DNA of 64,000 nt from an uncultured Oscillospiraceae bacterium (GCA_934646005.1 CAKUED010000012.1:33855-97854); one strand, 5' to 3'. Positions 1 through 8,880 are shown, counted from the stretch's first letter. The notes: a model not told the origin generated them from the letters alone. Numbers and translations are program-made.

Positions 1-502
1 GCGCGTCGCCGAGCGCCTGGCTCGTCTGGCGGTGGACGATGCTGATCTCCGCCGCGCCGGCAAGAGCCAGCTCCACGCAGATGGCGCGGGCTGCACCGCC
101 AGCGCCGAGCACCACGACCCGTTTGCCGCGCGCCTCCACGCCGTTTGCCGCAAGCGAGCGCATGAAGCCCTTGCCGTCGGTATTATCGCCAAAGAGGTGA
201 CCATCGGTGTTGACGATCGTATTGACCGCACCGATGAGCTGCGCGCTGGGGGAGATCTCGTCGAGATATGCCATGACCGCGATTTTATGCGGGATGGTGC
301 AGTTGACACCGCGCATTTTGAAGACCCGCAGAGCGCGGATGGCATCGGCAAGCCCATCCGGCTCTATGTCCAGCGTCAGATAGCGCCAGCGCTCCAGCCC
401 CATGGCGCGGAACGCGGCGTCCTGAATGATGACGCCGGGATTTTCCGCCACAGGGTGACCGAACACGCCGACCAGATGGTCCAGATAATTCTGCTCTTTC
501 AT
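1..502 (-). CDS. shikimate dehydrogenase-like protein, partial (3' end off window)
   Basis: An AroE-family NAD(P)-dependent dehydrogenase; 167 residues are visible and the C-terminus lies beyond the left edge. Seen: NCTIPHK (family NVTIPHK, with the catalytic lysine), GDNTDGKGF (family GxNTDxxGF, with the catalytic aspartate) and the nucleotide-binding turn GAGGAARA. The N-terminal shikimate-binding Ser-Leu-Ser-Pro of true AroE is replaced by Ala-Glu-Asn-Pro in GHPVAENPG. The two serines that hold the shikimate carboxylate are therefore missing, and a different polyol or sugar-derived substrate is likely. It is the last visible gene of the ROK/ABC operon, 16 bp after a permease, with an AAGGGGG ribosome site. 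Family is sure; substrate unknown. A biosynthetic aroE is less likely in this context. Confidence 0.85.
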   Translation of the reverse strand, partial: MKEQNYLDHLVGVFGHPVAENPGVIIQDAAFRAMGLERWRYLTLDIEPDGLADAIRALRVFKMRGVNCTIPHKIAVMAYLDEISPSAQLIGAVNTIVNTDGHLFGDNTDGKGFMRSLAANGVEARGKRVVVLGAGGAARAICVELALAGAAEISIVHRQTSQALGDA

Positions 503-518
503 GGCGGACGCCCCCTTG

Positions 519-1487
519 TTACACGTTTTCGCGCTTGCGCTTTCTGGAGTAGCAGTCGGCGGCGATGATCGCAACGATCATCAAGCCCTCGATCAGCTTC
601 TGCCAGAAGCCGTCGACGGACAGAGCCGCCATGCAGGTGGTGAGCATCTGCACGGCCATCAGACCGATGAAGCTCTGGATGATGCCGCCCTCGCCGCCGG
701 CAAAGGACGTGCCGCCGATGACGACGCCGCAGTTGACGAGCATGCCGGTGGTATCACCGTAGACGGAGTTGCCGGTGTTCATCCGGGACGAGAGCAGGAC
801 GCCCGCCAGCGTGGCGGTCATGCCGCTGATGACAAAGGCAAGCCATTTGGTGGGGACGACCTTGATGCCGGAGTATTTGGCAACGTCATAGTTGCCGCCG
901 ATCGCGTAGCAGTTGCGGCCATAGCTGGTATAGCGCATCAGGCAGTAGAAGCCTGCGCCCAGCAGCAGCATATACACGACCAACGACGGCACAGAGCCGA
1001 AGAACTTCGCGTTGGCGATGTCCATAAAGCTCATGCTCTTGCAGCCGAGCGGGTGGGCATTTGTGATCTGCTGGCAGACGCCCTTGAGGAGCATCCCCAT
1101 GCCCAGCGTGATGATGAACGGCTCGCACTTCTGGTGGACAACCAGGAAGCCATTGACAAAGCCGACCACAGCGCCCGCCGCCAGTGCAACCACGAACGCC
1201 AGCCAGATGGGCAGCCCGGCATTGATCACCATGATCGCCAGAATGCCGCCCAGGCACAGCGTGCCGCCGACGGACAGGTCGCAGCCGCCGCAGATGACAG
1301 CCACCGTGACGCCGAAGGCAACGATCTCCAGAATTGCCGCGGAGCGCAGCATCTCCAGCATACTGTAGGCTGTGTAGAATTTGGTGTCAAAGAAGAGCAT
1401 CATCACCAGCATGACGATGATCGCCACAACGGCCTTCTGCCGGGTGATCACTCTGAACACCTTTTTTTCGATAGAATTTGCTTTCAT
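519..1487 (-). CDS. RbsC-type sugar ABC transporter permease
   Basis: Inner-membrane subunit of a ribose/xylose-type importer (BPD_transp_2 family), 322 residues, the usual length. About eight to ten hydrophobic segments are visible, with the family motif CGGCDLSVGG after the third and the GGTSFAGGEGG loop near the C-terminus. The start ATG follows GGAGG by 8 bases. It is the second of two permease genes in the operon, 14 bp downstream of the first; two different permeases beside one ATPase imply a heterodimeric channel. The substrate cannot be read from sequence; context (ROK kinase, glycyl radical enzyme) points to an unphosphorylated sugar or anhydro-sugar. Confidence 0.9.
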   Translation of the reverse strand: MKANSIEKKVFRVITRQKAVVAIIVMLVMMLFFDTKFYTAYSMLEMLRSAAILEIVAFGVTVAVICGGCDLSVGGTLCLGGILAIMVINAGLPIWLAFVVALAAGAVVGFVNGFLVVHQKCEPFIITLGMGMLLKGVCQQITNAHPLGCKSMSFMDIANAKFFGSVPSLVVYMLLLGAGFYCLMRYTSYGRNCYAIGGNYDVAKYSGIKVVPTKWLAFVISGMTATLAGVLLSSRMNTGNSVYGDTTGMLVNCGVVIGGTSFAGGEGGIIQSFIGLMAVQMLTTCMAALSVDGFWQKLIEGLMIVAIIAADCYSRKRKRENV

Positions 1488-1501
1488 GCCGTCGCCCTCC
1501 T

Positions 1502-2467
1502 TTACAGCTCGCGGCGGTTGTCAAGCCAGATGGCGACAACCAGCACGGCACCGCGCATAACAGACTGCATATAGGTGGACAGACCCAGCAGGTTCATGCA
1601 GTTGCCAAGCAAGGTGATCAGAATAACGCCCAGCATCGTGCGCAGCACGCTGCCCTTGCCGCCCTTGAGCGACGTACCGCCCACGACGACGCAGAGGATC
1701 GCGTTGGTCTCATAGCCGGTGCCGCAGGTGGCGGTGGCGGTGGTGACGCGGGAGACCAGCGCGATGGCACCCATGGCGGCAAACAGACCGTTGATGGCGT
1801 AGATCATCCGCATGGTGCGCTTGGTATTGAAGCCGCACAGATACGCGGCGTCTTTATTGCCGCCCAGCAGCATGACGCTGCGTCCGGGCAGCGTTTTGTT
1901 GAGGAAGATGTGCATGGCTGCCAGCAGCACCGCGAACACGATGATGATCACCGGAACGATGCCCACGGTGGACGAGAGCGTCGTGAAAATGGTGACGGGC
2001 TTTGTAGCGCGCATCAGGCGCAGCGTTTCCGCGTTGGTGAACAGCAGACCGATCGCCATGAACACGGAGCTCATGCCGTAGGTGATGAACAGCACCTCCG
2101 CCTGCGTCATTGCGCCGCTGCCGGTGAGGACCACGCCATTGAGATAGCCCAGCGCAAGACCGAGAAGCAGCGCCACAAGGATCGCGCCGACCTGCCCCAG
2201 CGGATCGACGAGCGTGACAGCCACAACGGCGGTCAGTGAGAGGATGCCGGGGACGGACAGGTCAATAAAGCCGCCGATGATCACGAATGTCATGCCGAGT
2301 GCAACGAACGGCAGCGCGCCGAGCTGGCGCAGGACGTTCGTCAGGTTCGCGGCGGTGAGGAAGGTGGGGTTCAGGATGGCGGTGATGGCCATCAGCAGGA
2401 GAATGCCGATCGAAACGAGATTTTCCTGCAGGAATTTTACGGCGGGAGATGCAGCTTTTTTCTTCAT
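1502..2467 (-). CDS. RbsC-type sugar ABC transporter permease
   Basis: First permease gene of the pair, 321 residues, same BPD_transp_2 family as its neighbour but clearly diverged from it. Hallmarks are GGFIDLSVPG after the third hydrophobic helix and GGTSLKGGKG close to the C-terminus. ATG is preceded by GGAGGG. It lies 17 bp downstream of the ATPase gene. Probably pairs with the downstream permease to form the membrane channel fed by the lipoprotein at 4065-5093. Confidence 0.9.
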   Translation of the reverse strand: MKKKAASPAVKFLQENLVSIGILLLMAITAILNPTFLTAANLTNVLRQLGALPFVALGMTFVIIGGFIDLSVPGILSLTAVVAVTLVDPLGQVGAILVALLLGLALGYLNGVVLTGSGAMTQAEVLFITYGMSSVFMAIGLLFTNAETLRLMRATKPVTIFTTLSSTVGIVPVIIIVFAVLLAAMHIFLNKTLPGRSVMLLGGNKDAAYLCGFNTKRTMRMIYAINGLFAAMGAIALVSRVTTATATCGTGYETNAILCVVVGGTSLKGGKGSVLRTMLGVILITLLGNCMNLLGLSTYMQSVMRGAVLVVAIWLDNRREL

Positions 2468-2484
2468 ATCATTTCCCTCCGTTC

Positions 2485-3960
2485 TCAGCCGATCGCCCGG
2501 TCCATGATCTCTGCTGCCGACGCCGTTGCCGGGTCAAATTCGCCGGTGATGCGGCCATCGCAGATCGTCAGGACACGGTTGCTCATATTCAGGACCTCGG
2601 GCAGCTCCGAGGAGATCATAATGATCGCGCCGCCCTCGGCAACGATCTTGTTCATCAGAACGTAGATCTCATACTTTGCACCCACGTCGATGCCGCGCGT
2701 GGGCTCGTCAAGGATCAGGATCTTGGGATCGCGCTCGAGCCAGCGGCCGACGATGCACTTCTGCTGGTTGCCGCCGGACAGAGACACGACCTTCGTCGCC
2801 GCACTGGGCGTTTTGACAGCCAGCGCCTGGATCTGCCGGTCGGCGATCTCCGCCTCCTTGGAGGCGTTCAGGAAGCCGAAGTGCGTCAGGTATTCGTAGG
2901 ACGCCATGGCGATGTTGCTCTGCACCGAAAACGGCAGGATCAGACCCTCGCGCTTGCGGTCCTCCGGCACCAGCGCCATGCCGGCGCGCTTGGCATCGTG
3001 CGGCGTGCGGATGCGGAGCTTTTCGCCGTCCAGCGTCATCTCATGGCCGCGGACCTTATCCGCACCGTAGATGGCGCGGACGATCTCGGTGCGTCCCGCG
3101 CCGACCAGACCCACCAGCCCCAGAATTTCGCCCTTGTGCAGGGTGAAGCTGATGTCGTGCAGCTTGTTGGTGTTGAGATTTTTGACCTCCAGCAGCGGCT
3201 CGCCGACACAGTTTGCCCGGGGCGGATATTCGTTTTCGATGGTACGACCGACCATTTTTGCGATCATCTCGGAGCGGGTCAGCTCGCCGATGGGCTTGGT
3301 GTCGATGACATGACCGTCGCGCATGATGGTCACGATGTCGCAGTACTCAAAGATCTCGTCCAGTTTGTGGCTGATATAAATAATGGCGATGCCGCGGCTG
3401 CGCAGATCCTTGATGATGCCGCCCAGCTTCTTCAGCTCCTCTGCGGTCAGAGAGCTGGAGGGCTCGTCCATAATGATCAACTTGGAATCAAAGGACAGTG
3501 CCTTGGTGATCTCGACCATCTGCATCTCCGATGCGCTCAGATCGCCCACGATGGCGTGGGTGTCGATGGTACTGCCGATGGAATCGAGCAGCTCGCGCGC
3601 TTTCTGGTGCGTGCCCTTCATGCCCTTGGTCTCGCTGAAGCGGCCCAGAAAGATATTTTCGCCGACGGTCATTTTGTTTACGAGGTTAAACTCCTGATAG
3701 ATGATGCTGAGCCCCCGGCGCAGCGCCTGAATGGGCGTTGTTTTTTCGATGGTCTCGCCGTTAAAGATGACGATGCCCTCGTCTTTTTCATACACGCCGG
3801 AGAGGATCTTCATCAGCGTGGACTTGCCCGCTCCGTTTTCGCCAACGATGCCGTAAACGACACCCCGCGGGATCTCCAGCGAGACATGGTCGAGCGCGGT
3901 GACGCCGGGGAAGTATTTGCAGACGTCCTTGACGACCAGAATGTTATCACACTTTTCCAA
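2485..3960 (-). CDS. RbsA-type sugar ABC transporter ATP-binding protein (two ABC domains)
   Basis: Cytoplasmic ATPase driving import, 491 residues, with two fused ABC domains as in RbsA/MglA/XylG. Domain 1 has Walker A GENGAGKST (about residue 38), signature LSASEMQ and Walker B LIIMDEP. Domain 2 has the degenerate P-loop GLVGAGRTE typical of the second half in this family, signature LSGGNQQK and Walker B LILDEPTRG. The start is TTG: no ATG fits, and GGAGGAG lies 8-9 bases upstream of it. Operon order is kinase, binding protein, ATPase, permease, permease, dehydrogenase. Confidence 0.92.
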   Translation of the reverse strand: MEKCDNILVVKDVCKYFPGVTALDHVSLEIPRGVVYGIVGENGAGKSTLMKILSGVYEKDEGIVIFNGETIEKTTPIQALRRGLSIIYQEFNLVNKMTVGENIFLGRFSETKGMKGTHQKARELLDSIGSTIDTHAIVGDLSASEMQMVEITKALSFDSKLIIMDEPSSSLTAEELKKLGGIIKDLRSRGIAIIYISHKLDEIFEYCDIVTIMRDGHVIDTKPIGELTRSEMIAKMVGRTIENEYPPRANCVGEPLLEVKNLNTNKLHDISFTLHKGEILGLVGLVGAGRTEIVRAIYGADKVRGHEMTLDGEKLRIRTPHDAKRAGMALVPEDRKREGLILPFSVQSNIAMASYEYLTHFGFLNASKEAEIADRQIQALAVKTPSAATKVVSLSGGNQQKCIVGRWLERDPKILILDEPTRGIDVGAKYEIYVLMNKIVAEGGAIIMISSELPEVLNMSNRVLTICDGRITGEFDPATASAAEIMDRAIG

Positions 3961-4064
3961 TTCTGCGGCTCCTCCTTGGAATTACTGAGAACTGACTTTG
4001 CCCCGGACGAAGCCGGGGCAAAGCGATCTTGTTTATGACGCCGGCGCAAGCGCGGCGGCTGGAT

Positions 4065-5093
4065 TTACCATTCGGGGTACGGGAAGTTGTCAATGGTCTC
4101 GGCGTTGACGATGTCGGGCTCGGTCCAGACAACGTCGCTCTCCAGCGTCTCGCCGTTCATGATCTTGGTGATGCAGGTAAACGCGTCCTGCGTCATCTGG
4201 GAGAAGGACTGACCGATGCACAGAGCCTGCGTGCCTTCGCGGACCTGGTCGTAGCCAACGGAGCAGCCGTCGATGCCGATGACGTAAACGCCCTCCATAC
4301 CGGCGTTCTTCAGAGCCTGGATGACGCCGGTAGCGCCGGTATCCCAGTGGCAGAAGACAGCCTGGATCTCATCGCCGTACAGGGAGATGAAGTCCTCCAT
4401 GATCGCCATGGCATCCTCGGTCGCCCACTGCGCAACGTCCTTGGAGTCCAGAACCGTGACGCTGTCGTCGATGGCAGACATAAAGCCGTCGTGACGCTTG
4501 ATCTGCGCGTCATGGCCGGACTGACCGCCGACCTCGACCATCTTGACGCCGTTGGGGAACGCCGCCATCATGGTCTGCGCGGCGATCTCGCCAAAGAGGA
4601 AGTCGTTGGTGCCGCACATGAAATTGCGGTACTGCTTGGACTCCTCAGGCAGATCGGAGGAATACAGACCAATGATAATGCCGGCTTCCTTGGCTTCCTT
4701 CAGCGCGGGGACCAGCGCGGCGGGGTCGGTGGGGTTCAGGCAGATAGCGGTGTAGCCCTCCGCGATGCAGGTGGAGATGGCGGCAACGCCGTTCTGAGAG
4801 TCGTAATCCTCGTCGAACAGAGTGACCTCAAAGCCATACTCGGGCGCGTACTTCTGGAACTGCGTCCACGCATACGCCTGAGAGGCGTTGGTCAGGGACT
4901 GGGTAACAAAGCCGACCTTGATCTTGCCGGTGGATGCGTCGGCCGCGGGGGCAGCGTCGGCTGCGGGGGCGGCGTCGGCCGCGGGGGTCTCAGCCGCGGG
5001 CGTGCTGCTTGCGGACGAGTCGGTCTTGGGCGCGCAGGCGACCATTGTCAGGACCATGACGAGGGCCAGCAGCAAAGCGATGAGTTTCTTCAT
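4065..5093 (-). CDS. periplasmic-type sugar-binding lipoprotein (RbsB/Peripla_BP_4 family)
   Basis: Substrate receptor of the importer. The N-terminus is a lipoprotein signal (MKKLIALLLALVM then MVACAP, Cys as lipidation site), followed by an Ala/Asp-rich linker of about 25 residues and a two-lobed sugar-binding fold starting at KIKVGFVTQ. Segments such as NPTDPAALVPALKEA and VIGIDGC are typical of the RbsB/TorT-like group. A longer reading frame exists, but its first codon TTG overlaps the ribosome site; GGAGGA lies 8 bases before ATG 5093, so that start was chosen. First transporter gene after the ROK kinase, 46 bp apart. Confidence 0.9.
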   Translation of the reverse strand: MKKLIALLLALVMVLTMVACAPKTDSSASSTPAAETPAADAAPAADAAPAADASTGKIKVGFVTQSLTNASQAYAWTQFQKYAPEYGFEVTLFDEDYDSQNGVAAISTCIAEGYTAICLNPTDPAALVPALKEAKEAGIIIGLYSSDLPEESKQYRNFMCGTNDFLFGEIAAQTMMAAFPNGVKMVEVGGQSGHDAQIKRHDGFMSAIDDSVTVLDSKDVAQWATEDAMAIMEDFISLYGDEIQAVFCHWDTGATGVIQALKNAGMEGVYVIGIDGCSVGYDQVREGTQALCIGQSFSQMTQDAFTCITKIMNGETLESDVVWTEPDIVNAETIDNFPYPEW

Positions 5094-5138
5094 TTCGTTT
5101 TCCTCCAAATCGTATTTATCAACAGCGGATGCTGTTAA

Positions 5139-6083
5139 TTACTTCTGGGGCAGCCCGCGCACCAGCTCGGCAGCGCCGATGATGCCGAAGTCCTGCTTCA
5201 GCTCGGCAAAGCGGAACTCCACAGGCTGCGGGATGTGGTTGTAGCGGTCAAATTCGGCGCGGACGCGGTCGTACAGCATCGGGCCGAAATTCACAAGCCC
5301 GCCGCCGAATACGAATAGATCTACATTGAGAAGCTGATAGATATTGAACACGCACACGGCGAGGTAGTGCGCCGTCTGCTCCAGCACCTCCAGCGCGAGC
5401 GGGTCGCCCTCGCAGCAGGCGCGGTACAGCGCCACGCAGTCAAGCTCAGGACCGAGGTCCATGCTGGTCTGACGCCCCTGCGCCATGCGGCGGATGTGCT
5501 GTGGGATGTAGCGCCCGGACGCCCAGGACATGAAGCAGCCGGAATTGCGGCAGCCGCAGTCCACGCCTTCGTCGGGGGTGATGAGCATATGACCGCTCTC
5601 CCCCGCCCAGCCGTAGCTGCCCCGAAACAGCTCACCGTTCAGGATCAGACCGCTGCCGATGCCGGTGCTGGTGGCCATGTAGATCATGTGCCGGTGCCCC
5701 CGCCCTGCGCCGTAGCGGTGCTCGGCCAGCGCGGCAACATTGCTGTCGTTGTCCAGAACCACGGGCACGTTCAGCCGTTCCTGCAAATAATCACGCATCG
5801 CGAAATCCCGGATGTTGACCATGGCGGAGGTCATGCACACATAGCCCTGATCGAACAGGATGAACGACGGCATACACACGCCGATGCCCTGCAACTCGTC
5901 CATGCGGACGCCGCTGTCCTGCAGCAGCTGCCGCAGGCTTCGGATCACCAGGTCGCAGAAGGCAGGACCGTCTGCGTCGATGGGCGTTGGATGCTGAAAG
6001 CGGGCAAGGAGCGTGTTGTGTTCATCAAACAGACCGTAGGCGACCTTGGTGCCCCCGGCGTCAATTCCGATACGATACTGCAC
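5139..6083 (-). CDS. ROK-family sugar kinase
   Basis: ATP-dependent sugar kinase of the ROK (NagC/glucokinase) family, about 314 residues and lacking the N-terminal DNA-binding domain of ROK repressors. Seen: phosphate loop DAGGTK, catalytic Asp in DNDSNVAA, GESGH with the zinc histidine, and the zinc cysteines in CGCRNSGC, although the usual glutamate after the last cysteine is Met. An upstream ATG at 6098 overlaps the GGAGG that sits 8 bases before GTG 6083, so GTG 6083 is preferred. First gene of the ABC importer operon and divergent from GRE1; it likely phosphorylates the imported sugar so that GRE1 receives a 6-phosphate. That role is inference. Confidence 0.88.
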   Translation of the reverse strand: MQYRIGIDAGGTKVAYGLFDEHNTLLARFQHPTPIDADGPAFCDLVIRSLRQLLQDSGVRMDELQGIGVCMPSFILFDQGYVCMTSAMVNIRDFAMRDYLQERLNVPVVLDNDSNVAALAEHRYGAGRGHRHMIYMATSTGIGSGLILNGELFRGSYGWAGESGHMLITPDEGVDCGCRNSGCFMSWASGRYIPQHIRRMAQGRQTSMDLGPELDCVALYRACCEGDPLALEVLEQTAHYLAVCVFNIYQLLNVDLFVFGGGLVNFGPMLYDRVRAEFDRYNHIPQPVEFRFAELKQDFGIIGAAELVRGLPQK

Positions 6084-6122
6084 GCGACTGTCCTCCATTG
6101 TTCCGGCGTTTGGTGTGATTCT

Positions 6123-6152
6123 ATTCTATCAAACGCTTTTTTTCGTGTCAAT
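6123..6152 (-). promoter_or_regulatory. promoter of ROK kinase/ABC importer operon
   Basis: On the minus strand TTGACA, an 18-base spacer with a run of eight A, then TAGAAT. It lies 40-70 bp upstream of the GTG start of the ROK kinase. A box TTTACGAATGAAAGCA (6158-6173) sits just upstream of the -35. Confidence 0.75.
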
Positions 6153-6157
6153 AACAT

Positions 6158-6173
6158 TTACGAATGAAAGCAC
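6158..6173 (+). promoter_or_regulatory. operator-like box, copy 1 (TTTACGAATGAAAGCA)
   Basis: Matches the box at 6389-6404 at 14 of 16 positions (YTTACGAAYGAAAGCA). One copy lies at each of the two divergent promoters in the ROK/GRE1 intergenic region. The gapped GAA repeats are the kind of site DeoR-family repressors bind; the DeoR gene is at 10026-10802. Confidence 0.5.
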
Positions 6174-6356
6174 ATGATGCTATGAACAAAATTTCGGTGT
6201 CGTTTTTGTGCGCTTTCACGAAATGTATCTTTTCGGATACCTCACACGGATGGTTCGAATACCTCCCAAAACGCCGCAAAATCCGCCTGAAACCGTTTTA
6301 ATATAGGATAAGGTAAGAAAGCCAGAAAAAATGGCTCGGTTTTGGCATTTTTCCTG

Positions 6357-6385
6357 TTGACAGGAGCAGAAATGAATAGTATCAT
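6357..6385 (+). promoter_or_regulatory. promoter of GRE1
   Basis: TTGACA, 17 bases, TATCAT, about 65 bp upstream of the GRE1 start. The second operator-like box (6389-6404) starts 4 bases after the -10, around the expected transcription start, a position suited to repression. The rest of 6153-6447 is AT-rich leader without a gene; an additional GAAAG/CTTTC stretch lies near 6211-6222. Confidence 0.7.
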
Positions 6386-6388
6386 AAG

Positions 6389-6404
6389 CTTACGAACGAA
6401 AGCA
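6389..6404 (+). promoter_or_regulatory. operator-like box, copy 2 (CTTACGAACGAAAGCA)
   Basis: Second copy of the box at 6158-6173, followed by a related GTTGCGAATGAA about 6 bases later. Lies over the predicted GRE1 transcription start. Confidence 0.5.
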
Positions 6405-6447
6405 ATAACGTTGCGAATGAATATTATACTGGATAGGAGAGTGCCTT

Positions 6448-8862
6448 ATGGAAAACACGGAACACTTTGGAGCTCTGACGCCCCGGATGAAAGCCTTCCG
6501 CGAGGAGGTGCTGGATGAAAAGCCGTATGTGGACGCCGAGCGTGCCATTCTGGCAACGCAGGCCTATCAGGAGAATCAGAATCAGCCGCGCGTGATGGCG
6601 CGGGCGCTGATGCTCAAAAAGATTTTGGAGAATATGAGCATCTATATCGAGGATAAGACGCTGCTGGCAGGCAATCAGGCAACCAAAAACTGCAATGCGC
6701 CCATTTTCCCGGAGTATACGATGGGCTTTGTCCTGAAAGAGCTGGATCTGTTTGAAAAGAGAAATGGCGACGTGTTCTACATCACGGAGCAGACAAAGCA
6801 GCAGCTGCGCGACATCGCGCCGTTCTGGGAGAACAACAACCTGCGCGCGCGCGGCGAGGCGCTGCTGCCCGACGAGGTCAGCGTTTTTATGGAGACCGGC
6901 GTGTTCGGCATGGAGGGCAAGCTCAACGCCGGTGACGCGCATCTGGCGGTCAACTATCCGCGCATTCTGAAGGAGGGGCTGTGCGGCTATGAGGCGCGCA
7001 CGCGGGCGTGCCTGGAAGCGCTGGATCTGACCGACCCCGACAGCATCGACAAGACCGTATTCTACCGGGCTGTGCTGGTGGTGATCGACGCGGTGCGCGC
7101 CTTTGCGCTGCGCTACAGCGCGCTGGCGGCGGAGCTGGCAGACAAGGAGAGCGACGAGACCCGCCGCGCGGAGCTGCTGGAGCTGAGCCGCATCTGCGCC
7201 AAAGTGCCCTATGAGCCTGCGGATTCGTTCCGCGAGGCTGTCCAGTCCGTGTGGTTCATCCAGCTCATCCTTCAGATCGAATCCAACGGTCACTCCCTGA
7301 GCTACGGACGCTTTGATCAGTATATGTATCCCTACTATCAGGCGGATATGCAGTCCGGCAGGCTCACCAGGGAGGACGCGCTCGAGCTTCTGACCTGCCT
7401 GTGGATCAAGACCCTGACCATCAACAAGCTCCGCTCGCAGGCGCATACGCTCAGCTCCGCCGGCTCTCCGATGTACCAGAATGTGACCATCGGCGGTCAG
7501 ACCACCGATAAGAAGGATGCCGTCAACGAATTGAGCTTTGTGGTGCTTCAGTCCGTCGCACAGACGCGCCTGACGCAGCCCAACCTGACCGTCCGCTATC
7601 ACAAAAACCTTGACCCGAAGTTCTTTGACGAGTGCATCGAGGTGATGCGGCTCGGCTTCGGCATGCCGGCGCTCAATAACGACGAGATCATCATCCCCTC
7701 GTTTATCAATTGGGGCGTTTCCGAGGAGGACGCCTACAACTACAGCGCCATCGGCTGCGTGGAGACTGCCGTGCCCGGCAAGTGGGGCTACCGCTGCACG
7801 GGTATGTCGTATATCAACTTCCCGCGCCTTTTGCTGTGCGTGATGAATAACGGCGTGGACCTGACGTCCGGCAAGCGGTTCGTCAAGGGCTACGGCTCGT
7901 TTGCGGACATGGAGAGCTTTGATGAGCTGATGGCGGCGTGGGATCGTTCCCTGCGCGAGATGACGCGCTACAGCGTGATCGTGGAGAACTTCATCGACAA
8001 GGCGTCCGAGCGGGATGTGCCGGATATTCTCTGCTCGGCGCTGACCGACGACTGTATCGCCCGCGGCCGCACCATCAAAGAGGGCGGCGCGGTGTATGAC
8101 TTCATCTCCGGCTTGCAGGTCGGCATCGCCAACATGGCAGACAGCCTGTCCGCTATCAAAAAGCTGGTGTACGACGAGAAAAAAATCACCCGTGAGCAGC
8201 TCTGGAACGCCATTCTGGACGACTTCCAGTCCCCGGAGAACCAGGAGATCCAGAGAATGCTGATCGAGGATGCGCCGAAATACGGCAACGATGATGACCG
8301 CGTGGATCAGCTGGGCGTGGACGCCTACGCGCCGTATATCGACGAGATCCGCAAATACCCCAACACCCGCCACCTGCGCGGACCGATCGGCGGCATCCGC
8401 TATGCGGGCACGTCCTCCATCAGCGCGAACGTGGGTCAGGGCATGGGCACCGCCGCTACGCCGGATGGGCGGCACGCCTTTGAGCCGCTGGCGGAGGGGT
8501 GCAGCCCGGCGCATAACGCCGACAAGCACGGTCCTACGGCGGTGTTCAAATCCGTCGCCAAGCTCCCGACCGACAAAATTACCGGCGGCGTGCTGCTGAA
8601 TCAGAAGATGACGCCGCAGATGCTCGCTTCGGCGGAGAACCGCCAGAAGCTGGAGGCGCTGATCCGCACGTTCTTCAATACCCTCCACGGCTACCATGTG
8701 CAGTACAACATCGTCTCCCGCGAGACGCTGATCGACGCGCAGCTGCATCCTGAGGATCACAAGGACCTCATCGTCCGCGTGGCTGGCTACAGTGCGTTCT
8801 TCAATGTCCTGTCCAGGCAGACGCAGGACGACATCATCGCCCGCACCGAGCAGACACTCTGA
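6448..8862 (+). CDS. glycyl radical enzyme, YbiW-like (C-O lyase type)
   Basis: GRE1, 804 residues, oxygen-sensitive cytoplasmic radical enzyme. The radical loop VRVAGYSAFF places the glycyl radical at Gly780, 25 residues from the C-terminus. The thiyl loop is AIGCVETAV with Cys437 and Glu439. This single-Cys GCVE signature belongs to dehydratase/lyase GREs; pyruvate formate-lyase has two adjacent cysteines. Many stretches (ESNGHSLSYGR, AGSPMYQNVTIGGQ, KWGYRCTGMS, YNIVSRETL) look close to E. coli YbiW as I recall it, an enzyme reported to open 1,5-anhydroglucitol-6-phosphate to 1-deoxyfructose-6-phosphate. Divergent from a ROK kinase, consistent with a phosphorylated substrate. Activation probably comes from 13076-13852. 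No microcompartment genes are nearby. GRE class is certain; the exact substrate is inference. Confidence 0.93.
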   Translation: MENTEHFGALTPRMKAFREEVLDEKPYVDAERAILATQAYQENQNQPRVMARALMLKKILENMSIYIEDKTLLAGNQATKNCNAPIFPEYTMGFVLKELDLFEKRNGDVFYITEQTKQQLRDIAPFWENNNLRARGEALLPDEVSVFMETGVFGMEGKLNAGDAHLAVNYPRILKEGLCGYEARTRACLEALDLTDPDSIDKTVFYRAVLVVIDAVRAFALRYSALAAELADKESDETRRAELLELSRICAKVPYEPADSFREAVQSVWFIQLILQIESNGHSLSYGRFDQYMYPYYQADMQSGRLTREDALELLTCLWIKTLTINKLRSQAHTLSSAGSPMYQNVTIGGQTTDKKDAVNELSFVVLQSVAQTRLTQPNLTVRYHKNLDPKFFDECIEVMRLGFGMPALNNDEIIIPSFINWGVSEEDAYNYSAIGCVETAVPGKWGYRCTGMSYINFPRLLLCVMNNGVDLTSGKRFVKGYGSFADMESFDELMAAWDRSLREMTRYSVIVENFIDKASERDVPDILCSALTDDCIARGRTIKEGGAVYDFISGLQVGIANMADSLSAIKKLVYDEKKITREQLWNAILDDFQSPENQEIQRMLIEDAPKYGNDDDRVDQLGVDAYAPYIDEIRKYPNTRHLRGPIGGIRYAGTSSISANVGQGMGTAATPDGRHAFEPLAEGCSPAHNADKHGPTAVFKSVAKLPTDKITGGVLLNQKMTPQMLASAENRQKLEALIRTFFNTLHGYHVQYNIVSRETLIDAQLHPEDHKDLIVRVAGYSAFFNVLSRQTQDDIIARTEQTL

Positions 8863-8880
8863 AAACAGCACGATCACAAA

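Noticed and set aside
6153..6447. A riboswitch in the GRE1 leader
   Set aside because: The leader after the predicted start is only about 55 nt and shows no known aptamer core; protein operators explain it better.
6448..8862. Annotation of GRE1 and GRE2 as pyruvate formate-lyase
   Set aside because: Pyruvate formate-lyase has two adjacent active-site cysteines; both proteins have the single-Cys GCVE motif of the dehydratase/lyase group.
6424..8877. An 817-codon open frame on the minus strand through GRE1
   Set aside because: It mirrors the GRE1 codons exactly, has no ribosome site and reads as His/Arg/Ala-rich nonsense; GC-rich third positions create such shadows here and also at 30309-33611, 39672-41564 and 48625-50157.
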